A stretch of 64,000 bases of DNA from VXRJ01 sp964636705 (lineage in GTDB: Bacteria > Acidobacteriota > Vicinamibacteria > Vicinamibacterales > UBA8438). Below the pieces are notes generated by a model. It saw nothing but the letters and a program-made list of their open reading frames with translations, was not told the DNA's origin and ran no database searches. The stretch is from the NCBI GenBank assembly GCA_964636705.1, contig CAZWUJ010000012.1:1-64000 (forward strand). Direction: 5' to 3'. This document shows positions 24,741 to 33,169 of this stretch, piece by piece (position 1 is the stretch's first letter; each line of letters starts with the position of its first letter). The translations under genes and the position numbers were made by a program.

Positions 24741-25898
24741 GTGCCCGCTACTTCGCCGGCTTCCGATCATCAGACCGCCGTCGCCCCCCGGTTGCTAAGC
24801 GCGGCTGGCCTCCTCTTCGTCTTCCTGGTCGGCGTCAACGGCCTGGGTGAGGGCTTCGAACTCCTCGGCCAGGACATCATAGAAGGTTTCTTCGCCGCCA
24901 CTTCCAACCCGTTCGTGGGCCTGATAGTCGGGCTGCTGGCCACTACGCTGGTCCAGAGCTCGTCGGTCACCACGGCGATGGTCGTCGGCCTCGTGGCCGC
25001 GCCCGAGAATCCGTTGCCGCTTGGCAACGCCATCCCGATGGTGATGGGGGCAAACATCGGCACGACGGTCACGGCGACCCTGGTGTCGCTGGCCCACATA
25101 GGCCGGAAAGACGAGTTCGGACGCGCCTTTCCCGTCGCCATCTGCCACGACATCTTCAACATTCTGACGGTAGTGATTCTGCTGCCGCTGGAGTTGATGA
25201 CCGGTTACCTTCGAACCACCGCCGTCGCCACGGCGAACCTTCTCGGCGACCGGATCGGCGGGATGGAGTACGAGAGTCCGCTCAGCAGCGCCATCGACCT
25301 GGGCTACGCGCCGCTCGCCTGGGCCGCCGCGCTCATGCCGGCCCAGGGGGCGCAGGCGGTCGTGGCGATAGGGCTGAGCGGGGGCTGCATTTTCGTCGCG
25401 CTCTTCCTGCTGGTCAGGGTGCTTCGCTCGGCGGTTCACTCGCGGATCGAGCGGATGGTCAACGGCGCCCTGCAGGCGAGCGCGATTGTAGCCATTCTCG
25501 CGGGCGCGCTGGTAACCGTCATGGTGCAGTCGAGCTCCATCACGACATCGCTGCTCGTTCCTCTCGGCGGCGCGGGCCTGATTGCTCTGGAACAGGCATT
25601 CCCCGTCACGATCGGCGCCAACGTCGGGACGACGGTGACGGCACTGATCGCCGCGCTCGCCGTTTCCGGACCGAATGCGGAAGTCGGGTTGCAGATCGCC
25701 CTGGTGCATCTCCTGTTCAACCTGAGCGGGATGTTGCTGATCTACCCGATCCGCGCAATCCGGCGGTTGCCGCTCGACGCGGCGCGCGGCGTGACCGCAC
25801 TCGCCCTCCGGTCGGGCAAGCTGACCGTGCTCGGCGTGTTCGTAGTCGCGTACGGTATCCCGGCGCTCCTTTTTCTGATCACCCGCTTCTTTGAATGA
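24741..25898 (+). CDS. Na+/phosphate cotransporter-type protein (NptA/YjbB family)
   Basis: About 385 residues with two inverted repeats, each carrying the QSSS motif (TTLVQSSSVTTAMV and VTVMVQSSSITTSLLV) and a following GANIGTTVTA / GANVGTTVTA. This duplicated signature defines the Na/Pi-II cotransporter family. A C-terminal PhoU-like domain is absent. The frame is open from ATG 24672, but a TAGAAT -10-like box (24668-24673) overlaps that codon, so a downstream start is more likely; GTG 24741 follows a GGAGG. Substrate specificity is inferred from family only. Confidence 0.87.
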   Translation: MPATSPASDHQTAVAPRLLSAAGLLFVFLVGVNGLGEGFELLGQDIIEGFFAATSNPFVGLIVGLLATTLVQSSSVTTAMVVGLVAAPENPLPLGNAIPMVMGANIGTTVTATLVSLAHIGRKDEFGRAFPVAICHDIFNILTVVILLPLELMTGYLRTTAVATANLLGDRIGGMEYESPLSSAIDLGYAPLAWAAALMPAQGAQAVVAIGLSGGCIFVALFLLVRVLRSAVHSRIERMVNGALQASAIVAILAGALVTVMVQSSSITTSLLVPLGGAGLIALEQAFPVTIGANVGTTVTALIAALAVSGPNAEVGLQIALVHLLFNLSGMLLIYPIRAIRRLPLDAARGVTALALRSGKLTVLGVFVVAYGIPALLFLITRFFE

Positions 25899-25961
25899 AG
25901 CCCGCGCGGTGTGTAGACTGATCGGTCCGGGCCGGGACCGAAGCCTCAGCAGAACGTCACC

Positions 25962-27077
25962 GTGAACCAACGGTCTGATGTCGTCGTCATCGGAGCCGGA
26001 ATAGTCGGCTGTGCGATTGCCTACGAGCTGGCCCGGCGCGGTGTCCGCGTGCGGGTCATCGACCGACGGAAGGTCGGCCAGGGCGCGACCCAGGCCTCCG
26101 CTGGCGTGCTCGCTCCCTTTATCGAAGCGCACGACCGGGGAGCGTTGCTCGACCTCGCCGCGCGCAGCCTCGATCTCTACGATCAGTTCGTCGCGCGGGT
26201 CGTGGAAGACTCTGGCGCCGCCGTCCAATACGTCCGGAACGGCACGCTCGAGGTAGTTTCCGACACCGTCGGCGCAGCCCGGCTCGACACCATCCACGCC
26301 ACCTGCAAGGAACGCGGAATTCGGTCCGAGCGCCTCGACGGAGATGCTGTCCGCGACGCGGAACCCTACCTCGCGCCCTCCGTTACGGCGGGCCTGCTGG
26401 TTGAGTTGCACGGCTTCGTCGGCGCCTCCGACTTGACCGCCGCCTTGCGGCGCGCCGCCACCGCCCATGGCGTCGTCTTCCGGACTTCGGCCGAGGCCAC
26501 ACGCGTCAGGGCGAACGGGAACCGCGTGCGGATTGAGACTTCGGGCGACGCGATGACGTGCGAGACAGCCGTCGTCGCGGCCGGGAGCTGGTCCGGACGC
26601 GTTGAGGTCGACGGCGCAACCCAGCTCCCGATCCGCCCGGTGCGAGGCCAGTTGCTCCACGTCGGCTGGCCCACGCCGCCGCTCCGCCGTGTCGTCTGGG
26701 CGCCCGACTGCTACCTGGTTCCCTGGAGCGATGGCTCGGTGCTTGTAGGGGCGACGATCGAGGAAGTGGGGTTCGACGAACGAGCAACCGTCGCCGGGGT
26801 CCGGTCGCTTATCGATGCGACCGCCCGGGTTGCGCCGGTGGTGGAGGAGGCATCGTTCCTCGGAGCCCGCGTCGGCCTCCGGCCTGCCACGCCGGATCAG
26901 CTTCCGGTCATCGGTCGTTCCGTATCCGTGCCCGGCCTCGTCTATGCCTGCGGCCACTTCCGGAACGGGATTCTACTCGCTCCGCTTACCGCCACGCTCG
27001 TGGGGGATCTATTGGTGGATCAGAACCCCGACCCCGCGCTGGACGCGACCGCGCCGTCCCGCTTCGGCGACTGCTGA
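25962..27077 (+). CDS. FAD-dependent glycine oxidase-like protein (ThiO/DadA family)
   Basis: 371 residues starting at GTG. The FAD-binding motif VVVIGAGIVGCAIAYELARRG opens the protein. GATQASAGVLAPFIEAHD and RPVRGQLLHVGW are typical of ThiO glycine oxidase, and the C-terminal YACGHFRNGILLAPLTA closes the FAD site. It would oxidise glycine or another D/small amino acid to an imine, supplying thiazole synthesis if it is ThiO. No thiazole genes are adjacent (thiD is 32 kb away), so a general amino-acid oxidase is possible. TAGACT 42 nt upstream is a candidate -10 box. Confidence 0.84.
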   Translation: MNQRSDVVVIGAGIVGCAIAYELARRGVRVRVIDRRKVGQGATQASAGVLAPFIEAHDRGALLDLAARSLDLYDQFVARVVEDSGAAVQYVRNGTLEVVSDTVGAARLDTIHATCKERGIRSERLDGDAVRDAEPYLAPSVTAGLLVELHGFVGASDLTAALRRAATAHGVVFRTSAEATRVRANGNRVRIETSGDAMTCETAVVAAGSWSGRVEVDGATQLPIRPVRGQLLHVGWPTPPLRRVVWAPDCYLVPWSDGSVLVGATIEEVGFDERATVAGVRSLIDATARVAPVVEEASFLGARVGLRPATPDQLPVIGRSVSVPGLVYACGHFRNGILLAPLTATLVGDLLVDQNPDPALDATAPSRFGDC

Positions 27078-27193
27078 ACCGGACTCGCCCTGATGGGGCC
27101 GTTTCACGTCCCCCGAGCGCAGAGCCACTCTCGTGACAGGATCGACGCGGTCCGCGGAGTAGCTTCCCCGCGTTCCCCTGTTCCTAGTCGGAG

Positions 27194-27622
27194 CTACACG
27201 ACGCGGATTGCGATCAGACGCTCGAGACCCTCGAAGTCCGCCGGGTTGCGCGTATAGAGCGGCAAGCCGTTCGCCAGGGCGATGGCGGCAATGAGCAGGT
27301 CGGCCAGACGCCGGCGCGTTGATCGCCCACGCCCTTTCACCGCGGCGTAGACCCGGCCGTACGACCGCGCGGCGGCCGCGTCGAAGGGCAGGGAATCCCA
27401 CTGCGAAGCAACCCACACCAAACGATCCTGCCGCCGACTCCGTTCCTCGTGGTTACTCGTGGCATGAGGACCAGCGGCGAGTTCCGCGAGCGTGATGGCG
27501 GTGATCGCCGTCTCGCCGGGCAGGCGGTCACCATCGACAAGGTTAAGGTCGATCACGACTGACGTATCCAGCAGGCCACGGGCGAGACCGGGATCCGTCG
27601 CCGTAGACGACCCGCTAGCCAT
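27194..27622 (-). CDS. vapC: PIN-domain toxin (VapC-type RNase)
   Basis: 142 residues. PIN-domain acidic residues are visible: Asp19 in GLLDTSVVIDL, Glu in ITLAELAAGP, Asp in RRLADLLIAAIAL and the final TRNPADFEGL. VapC toxins are Mg2+-dependent RNases usually acting on tRNA or rRNA. The start overlaps the stop of the antitoxin gene by 8 nt (27615-27622), the usual coupled arrangement. Confidence 0.9.
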   Translation of the reverse strand: MASGSSTATDPGLARGLLDTSVVIDLNLVDGDRLPGETAITAITLAELAAGPHATSNHEERSRRQDRLVWVASQWDSLPFDAAAARSYGRVYAAVKGRGRSTRRRLADLLIAAIALANGLPLYTRNPADFEGLERLIAIRVV

Positions 27623-27869
27623 CAGAGACATCCACGTAGGGATCCGCCACCGTCTCGAGGTCGGCGCGGAACCGCGCCAAGTCGATCCTCGGCGCAGTGC
27701 GGGCGGCGACCGCAATCTCGGCCCGCGGGGCGAATCGGCGCCGGAGAATCGGCCCCAGTTCAGCGACGGGTGTGCCATTCCGGGTCACGACGATCCGCTC
27801 GCCCCCCTGGACGTCTCGCAGGATGGTCGCCGAATCATTTCGAAGCTGACGCTGCGAAATCGTACGCAT
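27615..27869 (-). CDS. Phd/YefM-type antitoxin paired with VapC
   Basis: 84 residues. The N-terminal half (MRTISQRQLRNDSATILRDV...GERIVVTRNGTPVAELGP) is the Phd/YefM DNA-binding fold. The C-terminal part should bind and neutralise the PIN toxin. An earlier in-frame ATG (27908) would include the promoter repeats, so ATG 27869 is preferred. The TACGAT box 7 nt upstream suggests a leaderless transcript. Antitoxins of this type repress their own promoter, and three phased repeats lie directly upstream. Confidence 0.88.
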   Translation of the reverse strand: MRTISQRQLRNDSATILRDVQGGERIVVTRNGTPVAELGPILRRRFAPRAEIAVAARTAPRIDLARFRADLETVADPYVDVSDG

Positions 27870-27876
27870 GGGACGA

Positions 27877-27904
27877 ATCGTAGCATAACGTAGCGTTTTG
27901 TAGC
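27877..27904 (-). promoter_or_regulatory. Three 10-bp-phased GTAGC repeats at the toxin-antitoxin promoter
   Basis: GTAGC occurs at 27880, 27890 and 27900, exactly one helical turn apart, in an AT-richer patch 11-35 nt upstream of the antitoxin ATG. The first copy overlaps the candidate -10 box TACGAT (minus strand, 27882-27877). The arrangement fits an operator for cooperative autorepression by the antitoxin or the toxin-antitoxin complex. Confidence 0.6.
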
Positions 27905-28005
27905 ACATAAGCGCCAGTCAGCGTTCGCGAAATACGCCTACCGAGTAGCCATCGGCGCCATCCACGCAGGAGGGACCCGCGCCTGCGTCGCCGGTCGTTA
28001 CGGAA

Positions 28006-29103
28006 CTACTCCACCCAGTCCGCGATGAAGACGTTGGTGTCGCCTTCCTCGACGGCGTTGCGGTTGGACGCGAAGATCAGCTTCGAGCCGTCCGGGGAAA
28101 ACATCGGGAAGCCATCGAATACGTCAGTAAACGTGATCTGCTTCAGACCGGTGCCGTCGAGGTTGACCATGAAGAGGTCGAAGTTGCGGCCGTCGGGGTT
28201 GTGCATGTTCGACGAGAAGATGATCCGCTCGCCGTCGGGATGCCAGAAGGGCGCGAAGCTGGCCCCGCCGAAGTCGGTCACCTGCTGCACGTTGCCGCCA
28301 TCGGCGTCCATGACGAACACCTCGACCGACGTCGGCCGCCAGAGGCCTTGGTCCAGAAGCCGCTTGTAGTCATCGTACTCCTCGCCATCCGGGATCTCGC
28401 GGCCGCGGAAGATGATCTTCGAGCCGTCGGGCGAGAAGAACGCCCCGCCGTCGGGGCCCTGGCGGTGGGTCAGGCGGCGAACGTCGGAGCCGTCCGCGTT
28501 CATGGTGTAGATCTCCATGTCGCCGTCGCGCACGCTGGTGAAGACAATCGTGCCGTCCGGCCCGACCGTCGGCTCGGCGTCATAGCCGGGCGCGTCGGTG
28601 AGCCGTGTCAGGCCGCTGCCATCCGGGTTCGCGCGAAAGATGTCGTAGCTGTCATAGATCGCCCAGACGTAACCCATCGCGAAGCTGGGCGGCGGCGGGC
28701 ACTCGGCCCCGCCAAGGTGCGTTGAGGCATACACGATCGCTTCGCCGTCCGGATAGAAGTAGCCGCAGGTGGTGCGCCCCTCCCCCGTGCTCACCATCTG
28801 CTGGTTGGATCCGTCCAGATTCATCCGGAAGATCTGATCGCACGGAACGCCCTCGCGCGTCGACTGGAAGATGATCTCGGAGCCGTCGAAAGAGAAGTAG
28901 GCCTCGGCGTTCTCGCCGCCGAAGGTGAGCTGGCGGAGGTTCGCGAGATGGACTTCGGTGTCGCCGGGAGCAGCAGCATCGGCGGCCGGCGTCTCCGCGG
29001 CGACCGGCATCTCCGCGGCGGGTTCCTCGGCGGGGGCACCGCACGCCAACGCGAACGACAGGATGACCCCGGTCAACGTGAACCGACAGAGCGAGTAATC
29101 CAT
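28006..29103 (-). CDS. TolB-like beta-propeller lipoprotein
   Basis: 365 residues. A signal peptide ends in the lipobox LSFALAC, giving lipidation at about Cys21. An Ala/Pro/Glu-rich linker follows, and the rest is a PD40/WD40-like propeller with repeated units such as YFSFDGSEIIFQSTREG, PTVGPDGTIVFTSVRDGD, FFSPDGSKIIFRGRE, FWHPDGERIIFSS and MFSPDGSKLIFASNRN. It lacks a peptidase domain, so it is probably a binding protein. It lies 21 nt downstream of the TRAP transporter membrane gene on the same strand. Confidence 0.85.
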   Translation of the reverse strand: MDYSLCRFTLTGVILSFALACGAPAEEPAAEMPVAAETPAADAAAPGDTEVHLANLRQLTFGGENAEAYFSFDGSEIIFQSTREGVPCDQIFRMNLDGSNQQMVSTGEGRTTCGYFYPDGEAIVYASTHLGGAECPPPPSFAMGYVWAIYDSYDIFRANPDGSGLTRLTDAPGYDAEPTVGPDGTIVFTSVRDGDMEIYTMNADGSDVRRLTHRQGPDGGAFFSPDGSKIIFRGREIPDGEEYDDYKRLLDQGLWRPTSVEVFVMDADGGNVQQVTDFGGASFAPFWHPDGERIIFSSNMHNPDGRNFDLFMVNLDGTGLKQITFTDVFDGFPMFSPDGSKLIFASNRNAVEEGDTNVFIADWVE

Positions 29104-29124
29104 CAGTGCGGTTCCTCCTGGTTC

Positions 29125-30996
29125 CTACTGCCTGCCCACGATCTCCAGCAGGCCGAGCGTCAGCCATGGTACATAGGTGATTACCAGCACGCCAATGCCG
29201 AGGATGATCAGCAGCGGCACTGACGCGCGATAGACGGCCAGTAGCGGCCGGTCGAACCGGTACGAGGCGAGGAACAGATTCAGGCCGACCGGCGGGGTCA
29301 GGTATCCGAGTTCCAGGTTGGCGATGAAGATGATCCCGAGATGGACCGGATCGATGCCGTACGCCGCGCCGATCTCCGAGATGAGCGGCACCACGACGAC
29401 GATCGCCGAGAAGATGTCCATCACGCAGCCGACAAGCAGCAGGAAGACGTTGAGAGCGAGCAGGAACAGCAGCGGCGAGTCGATCCGGGCCTGCGTCCAT
29501 TCCAGCAGGCGGAACGGAATATCGACATCCACCATGTAGGCGGTGAAGCCCTTGGCGACGGCCAGGATGATCAGGACGCCGCCGATCAGGACGACGCATT
29601 CTCGGAACGCCGTGCCGAGACCGGGGCCGAGGCGGAAGTCGCGGTGGATCAGGCCGGTTACCACCCCGGCGTAGAGCGCCGTCAGCGCGGAGGTTTCGAC
29701 CAGCGTCGCACGGCCGCTCAGCAGCGCACCCAGCACGACGAACGGCAGCAGCAGCTCCCACTTCGCCTGCCACAGCGCGGCGCCTGCCTCGCCCGCCGCG
29801 AACCGGTGGCGTCCGGCGCCGGTCAGCATTCCCTCGCGCATGCCCCACGCGGCTACCAGACCGATCAGCAGCAAGCCAGGCAGGAGGCCGCCGATGAAGA
29901 GATTCTCCGGCGCCGTCTGCGCGACGATGGCGTACAGGATAAGAGGCATCGCCGGGGGCAGCAGCAACCCGAGCGATCCCGACGCGGTGAGCAGACCGAC
30001 GGAGAAGCGGTCCCGGTAACCGTCGTTCAGCAGGGCCGGCAACAACAGTCCCCCCAGGGCCAGGATCGTCACCCCGGAGCCGCCGGTGAAAATCGTGAAG
30101 AAGGCGCAGACCACCGCGCAGACCACCGCCGTGCCACCTGGCATCCAGCCGACGAGGGCGCGGAAGACCCGCAGCAGCCGCTCGGATGACTGCCCCTGGG
30201 CAAGGATGAACCCGGTCAGCGTGAAGAGCGGGATCGACGGCAGGTGCGGCTCGGTCGCCAGGTCGTAGGCGTAGAGCGGCACCGCCGCCGGGTCGAACGC
30301 ATCGACCATGTACAGGAAGGCCGCTGCACCGGCGAGCACGGTGAAGATCGGAGCGCCGACCAGCGCCGCGACCACGACCAGGACCACCCAGGGCCATCCC
30401 GCGCCGCCCGCCACGACGCACGACGCCTCGCCCACGTTCGCGCACGCCGCGCCAGTCGAGCTGAGCCAGACGCCCGCAACGATGCCCAACGCCGCCGCGA
30501 CGCGCCCCGCCCAGCTTCCAGCTCCCCACGCCAGACGGACAGCGATCAGCCCGAACGCGAATGGCAGCACGAGTTGAAACGCCCACGACGGAATCCCGAG
30601 AGCGATCTCGCCCCCTACCTCCATCTCGATCGCTACGACGTCGATCGCCGACCAGGCGAGCAGGGCCGACACGCCGGCGCCCACCATCGCCGCGAACGCC
30701 TGAGAGACGCGCCGGGCCCGGCCCTCGGGAATGAACGTCGCCGTCGCGAGGGCGATCAGCTTGTTGCGCCGCGCCGCGAGCCCCGCGCCGAGGAAGCCCA
30801 CCCAGAGCGTCAAGTGCTCGACGAACGGAATCGACCCCGGGATGCCTCCCGCGACGAGGGGACGGATGACGATCTCTGCGAGGGGCAGCAGAACCATCAC
30901 CCCCAGGGCGCAGGCAGCGAGCAGTTCCTCGCCGGTGTGCAGGAAACGGAGCAGGCGAGGCGCGGGCCGGGCGTCGGTCGCGCTCGGAGAAGTCAT
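29125..30996 (-). CDS. TRAP transporter, fused small and large membrane subunits (DctQ-DctM)
   Basis: 623 residues. The first about 180 form the DctQ-like four-helix subunit (GEELLAACALGVMVLLPLAEIVIR, EHLTLWVGFLGAGLAARRNKLI). The remainder is the DctM-type 12-helix carrier, with FTLTGFILAQG, GMREGMLTG, PFRLLEWTQ and VGCVMDIFSAIVVVVPLI, ending GLLEIVGRQ. The fusion is in Q-M order. Together with the DctP-like protein it would import an organic acid using a sodium gradient. The substrate is unknown. Confidence 0.9.
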   Translation of the reverse strand: MTSPSATDARPAPRLLRFLHTGEELLAACALGVMVLLPLAEIVIRPLVAGGIPGSIPFVEHLTLWVGFLGAGLAARRNKLIALATATFIPEGRARRVSQAFAAMVGAGVSALLAWSAIDVVAIEMEVGGEIALGIPSWAFQLVLPFAFGLIAVRLAWGAGSWAGRVAAALGIVAGVWLSSTGAACANVGEASCVVAGGAGWPWVVLVVVAALVGAPIFTVLAGAAAFLYMVDAFDPAAVPLYAYDLATEPHLPSIPLFTLTGFILAQGQSSERLLRVFRALVGWMPGGTAVVCAVVCAFFTIFTGGSGVTILALGGLLLPALLNDGYRDRFSVGLLTASGSLGLLLPPAMPLILYAIVAQTAPENLFIGGLLPGLLLIGLVAAWGMREGMLTGAGRHRFAAGEAGAALWQAKWELLLPFVVLGALLSGRATLVETSALTALYAGVVTGLIHRDFRLGPGLGTAFRECVVLIGGVLIILAVAKGFTAYMVDVDIPFRLLEWTQARIDSPLLFLLALNVFLLLVGCVMDIFSAIVVVVPLISEIGAAYGIDPVHLGIIFIANLELGYLTPPVGLNLFLASYRFDRPLLAVYRASVPLLIILGIGVLVITYVPWLTLGLLEIVGRQ

Positions 30997-31047
30997 CTAT
31001 CGATCAGTGCGGCGCCACGGGCGCGCGCAGGTTGCCCGCGGGACCAC

Positions 31048-32088
31048 TTACTGGTTGCGATACTCGGAGCGGGCCCGAACCGCCTCGTCGTAAACGCCGG
31101 CGGGGACGCGCGTGCCGCGCCAGCTCGCGGTGAGGGCTTCGGATGCCGCGCGAAAGGCTGACGCCTCCGCGCTGCTCACCGAGTGGACGGTCAAACCGCG
31201 CTTCTGCATTTCCGCGACGGCATCCCGGTCCTGGCGCAGCACCTCGATGAAGAGGAAGTCGGCCATCCTCTCCGCGCTCTCACGGATCGCGGCGCGATCC
31301 GCTTCGTCAATCCGGTCCCAGGCGCGCTGGGTGATGACGGTGGCGCCGTACACGGGCCCGAGCGGTATGTCGAGCATGTGCGATGTCTGCCGGTACCACT
31401 GGAAGACCAGGGCGCCGTAGGGCGGGCTCGGATAGGCGTCGATCAAACCCGTGTTGAGCCCCATCAGCACGTCCGTCAGGGCGAGGGGCACCGGGTTGAA
31501 GCCGTTCTCCTTGTACCACTGCACCATTCCGTCGTCGCCCGCCGCCGTGAACAGTTTCGCCCGCCGCAGGCTGTCGAGGTCGGTGACCGGATCGGCGGAA
31601 AAGACGTGGACCCAGCCGCCATGGCCCCAGCCGATCAGCACGAGACCGTTCTCCGCGAGCGCTTCGCGCATCCGCGGCGTGAGCGCGTCGAGCACATGCT
31701 GGGCTTCGCCGTCATCCGCGAAGAAGAACGGGATGCCGAACACGTTGAAGGCTTCGTCGATCTCGGTCAGGGCAGGCAACGTAAGTGCCGCCACCTGCGG
31801 GTTGTTCAGCCGCATCCGCCGGATGATCGTTGCCTCGTCGCCAGTCGTCCCGCGCACCTGGAGCCGAACGCGTCCATCCGTCGCCCGCTGCCACTCCGAC
31901 GCCATCTGCTTCAGGGCGCGGTCCCAGAGCGAGTTGGCGGGAAGGATCGTGCCGAGACGCAGATTGGCGCGCTGCGCGTCGAGCAACGCGGGAGCGGCAA
32001 GCAGCAGAAGGGCAACGACGGCAAGGCCCGCTGCCCTGCCCGTCGTTCTCCGGCCCGCGCCGAACCAGGGCGCGAACTTCTCTCTCAT
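31048..32088 (-). CDS. TRAP transporter solute-binding protein (DctP-type)
   Basis: 346 residues with a signal peptide (AAGLAVVALLLLAAPALLDAQ). The mature protein has DctP features: RLGTILPANSLWDRALKQMASEWQ, PFFFADDGEAQHVLDAL, a WGHGGW stretch, and LNTGLIDAYPSPP, which includes the substrate-contact region. The gene lies 51 nt upstream of the membrane gene and overlaps the TatT-like gene by 4 nt (32085-32088), so this is a T-P-QM operon. Confidence 0.92.
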   Translation of the reverse strand: MREKFAPWFGAGRRTTGRAAGLAVVALLLLAAPALLDAQRANLRLGTILPANSLWDRALKQMASEWQRATDGRVRLQVRGTTGDEATIIRRMRLNNPQVAALTLPALTEIDEAFNVFGIPFFFADDGEAQHVLDALTPRMREALAENGLVLIGWGHGGWVHVFSADPVTDLDSLRRAKLFTAAGDDGMVQWYKENGFNPVPLALTDVLMGLNTGLIDAYPSPPYGALVFQWYRQTSHMLDIPLGPVYGATVITQRAWDRIDEADRAAIRESAERMADFLFIEVLRQDRDAVAEMQKRGLTVHSVSSAEASAFRAASEALTASWRGTRVPAGVYDEAVRARSEYRNQ

Positions 32089-33038
32089 CGTCGAATCTCC
32101 TGCTCCGCTTCATCGTCGAGCGGTGGGAAAAACAGATCGTCGATATGGTCGAGCAGCACGCGGGCGCGCCGCTGCGCAATTGTGTTGAGCAGCCGGTTCT
32201 CGGGCGCCTCGTCCACATCTATGGCGATCGCCGTTTCCAGCAATTCCTGAAACTCCTCGCGGTTCTCCTCCGCGACCGCCACTCCGGTTGCCAGCGAGAG
32301 GTACGGCCCGGCATCCATGCCGGCCGACAATTCCACCGCACGGGCGTAGTGTTCACGCGCCCGTTCGTAGGAACCCCCCATCGCCTCGCCGACCGACTCA
32401 AGCGTGATGAATGCCGCGTGCAGAGCCCCCCGCTCGAAGTCCTCGTCCAGTTCCAGCGACCGGTCGAGCAGGGCGCGAGCCGCCGGCAGGTCCGCCACCA
32501 GCGCGGGCTGATCGAGGCCGAGCGAGATGGCGAGCATCCACGCGCCGCCCAGATAGTAGAGGCTCTCGACGTCGTCCGGCCCGAACGCCGCGACTGCCGC
32601 TTCCGGATCGGAGCGGAGGCGCTCGGTGATGCCCGGATGCGCCACCTCGACATTGCGCAGACCGTAGTCGCGGGCACGGAGGTACATCCGGCGAGCCCGT
32701 TCGTTCAACTCCGTGGCGCGAGCGTAGTCATCCCATTCGGCGATGGCCGCGTCGGCCTGGAGGAAGGCACTGGCATAGAGAACGAAGCCGGTGTTGGCGA
32801 ACAGCAGAACATCCTGGCGGGCGGGGTCAGCTTCGATGATCGACTCGATGGTCTTGAGCAGGAACGGCAGGGCGGCGCGAACGACCTCCGGATCCTCTTC
32901 GGACAGGTAGACGGCGGGGTTGACGAGCGTAGGCAGAACCGCGTTGACCGCCATCGTCCGAAGGGAGCAGCCGCTCAGGACGCCGACGGCAAGCAGGATG
33001 CCGACGAGACGGGCCGGGCTGCGGAGGAGGGATCTCAT
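32085..33038 (-). CDS. TatT-type TPR lipoprotein associated with the TRAP transporter
   Basis: 317 residues. A signal peptide with lipobox LSGC (about residues 19-22) makes it a lipoprotein. The mature part is all-helical with TPR-like repeats and contains LPFLLKTIESIIEADPARQDVL and LYYLGGAWMLAISLGLDQP, matching the TatT (T component) proteins that pair with DctP as in Treponema. It is the first gene of the TRAP operon. ATG 33038 is chosen because CAGAAT ends 10 nt upstream and the lipobox falls at normal distance. Confidence 0.82.
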   Translation of the reverse strand: MRSLLRSPARLVGILLAVGVLSGCSLRTMAVNAVLPTLVNPAVYLSEEDPEVVRAALPFLLKTIESIIEADPARQDVLLFANTGFVLYASAFLQADAAIAEWDDYARATELNERARRMYLRARDYGLRNVEVAHPGITERLRSDPEAAVAAFGPDDVESLYYLGGAWMLAISLGLDQPALVADLPAARALLDRSLELDEDFERGALHAAFITLESVGEAMGGSYERAREHYARAVELSAGMDAGPYLSLATGVAVAEENREEFQELLETAIAIDVDEAPENRLLNTIAQRRARVLLDHIDDLFFPPLDDEAEQEIRR

Positions 33039-33048
33039 CGATAAGCGG

Positions 33049-33076
33049 ATTCTGCTGACTATCGTGATCATATCAA
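33049..33076 (-). promoter_or_regulatory. Promoter of the TRAP operon
   Basis: On the minus strand TTGATA (33076-33071), a 16-nt spacer and CAGAAT (33054-33049) precede the TatT-like ATG by 10 nt. This supports the chosen start and a leaderless or near-leaderless transcript. Confidence 0.5.
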
Positions 33077-33169
33077 GCCGGGTGGGGCCAAATCGTGCTC
33101 GCGGTTCGCGCGCGCAGCCCTGCTGCCGGATGGGCGGCGCGCCCACCGGCGTGTGTCATCATTCGGACG

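Noticed and set aside
27880..27904. CRISPR-like repeats at the toxin-antitoxin locus
   Set aside because: Repeats of 5 bp with 10-bp spacing are far too short and there are no cas genes.
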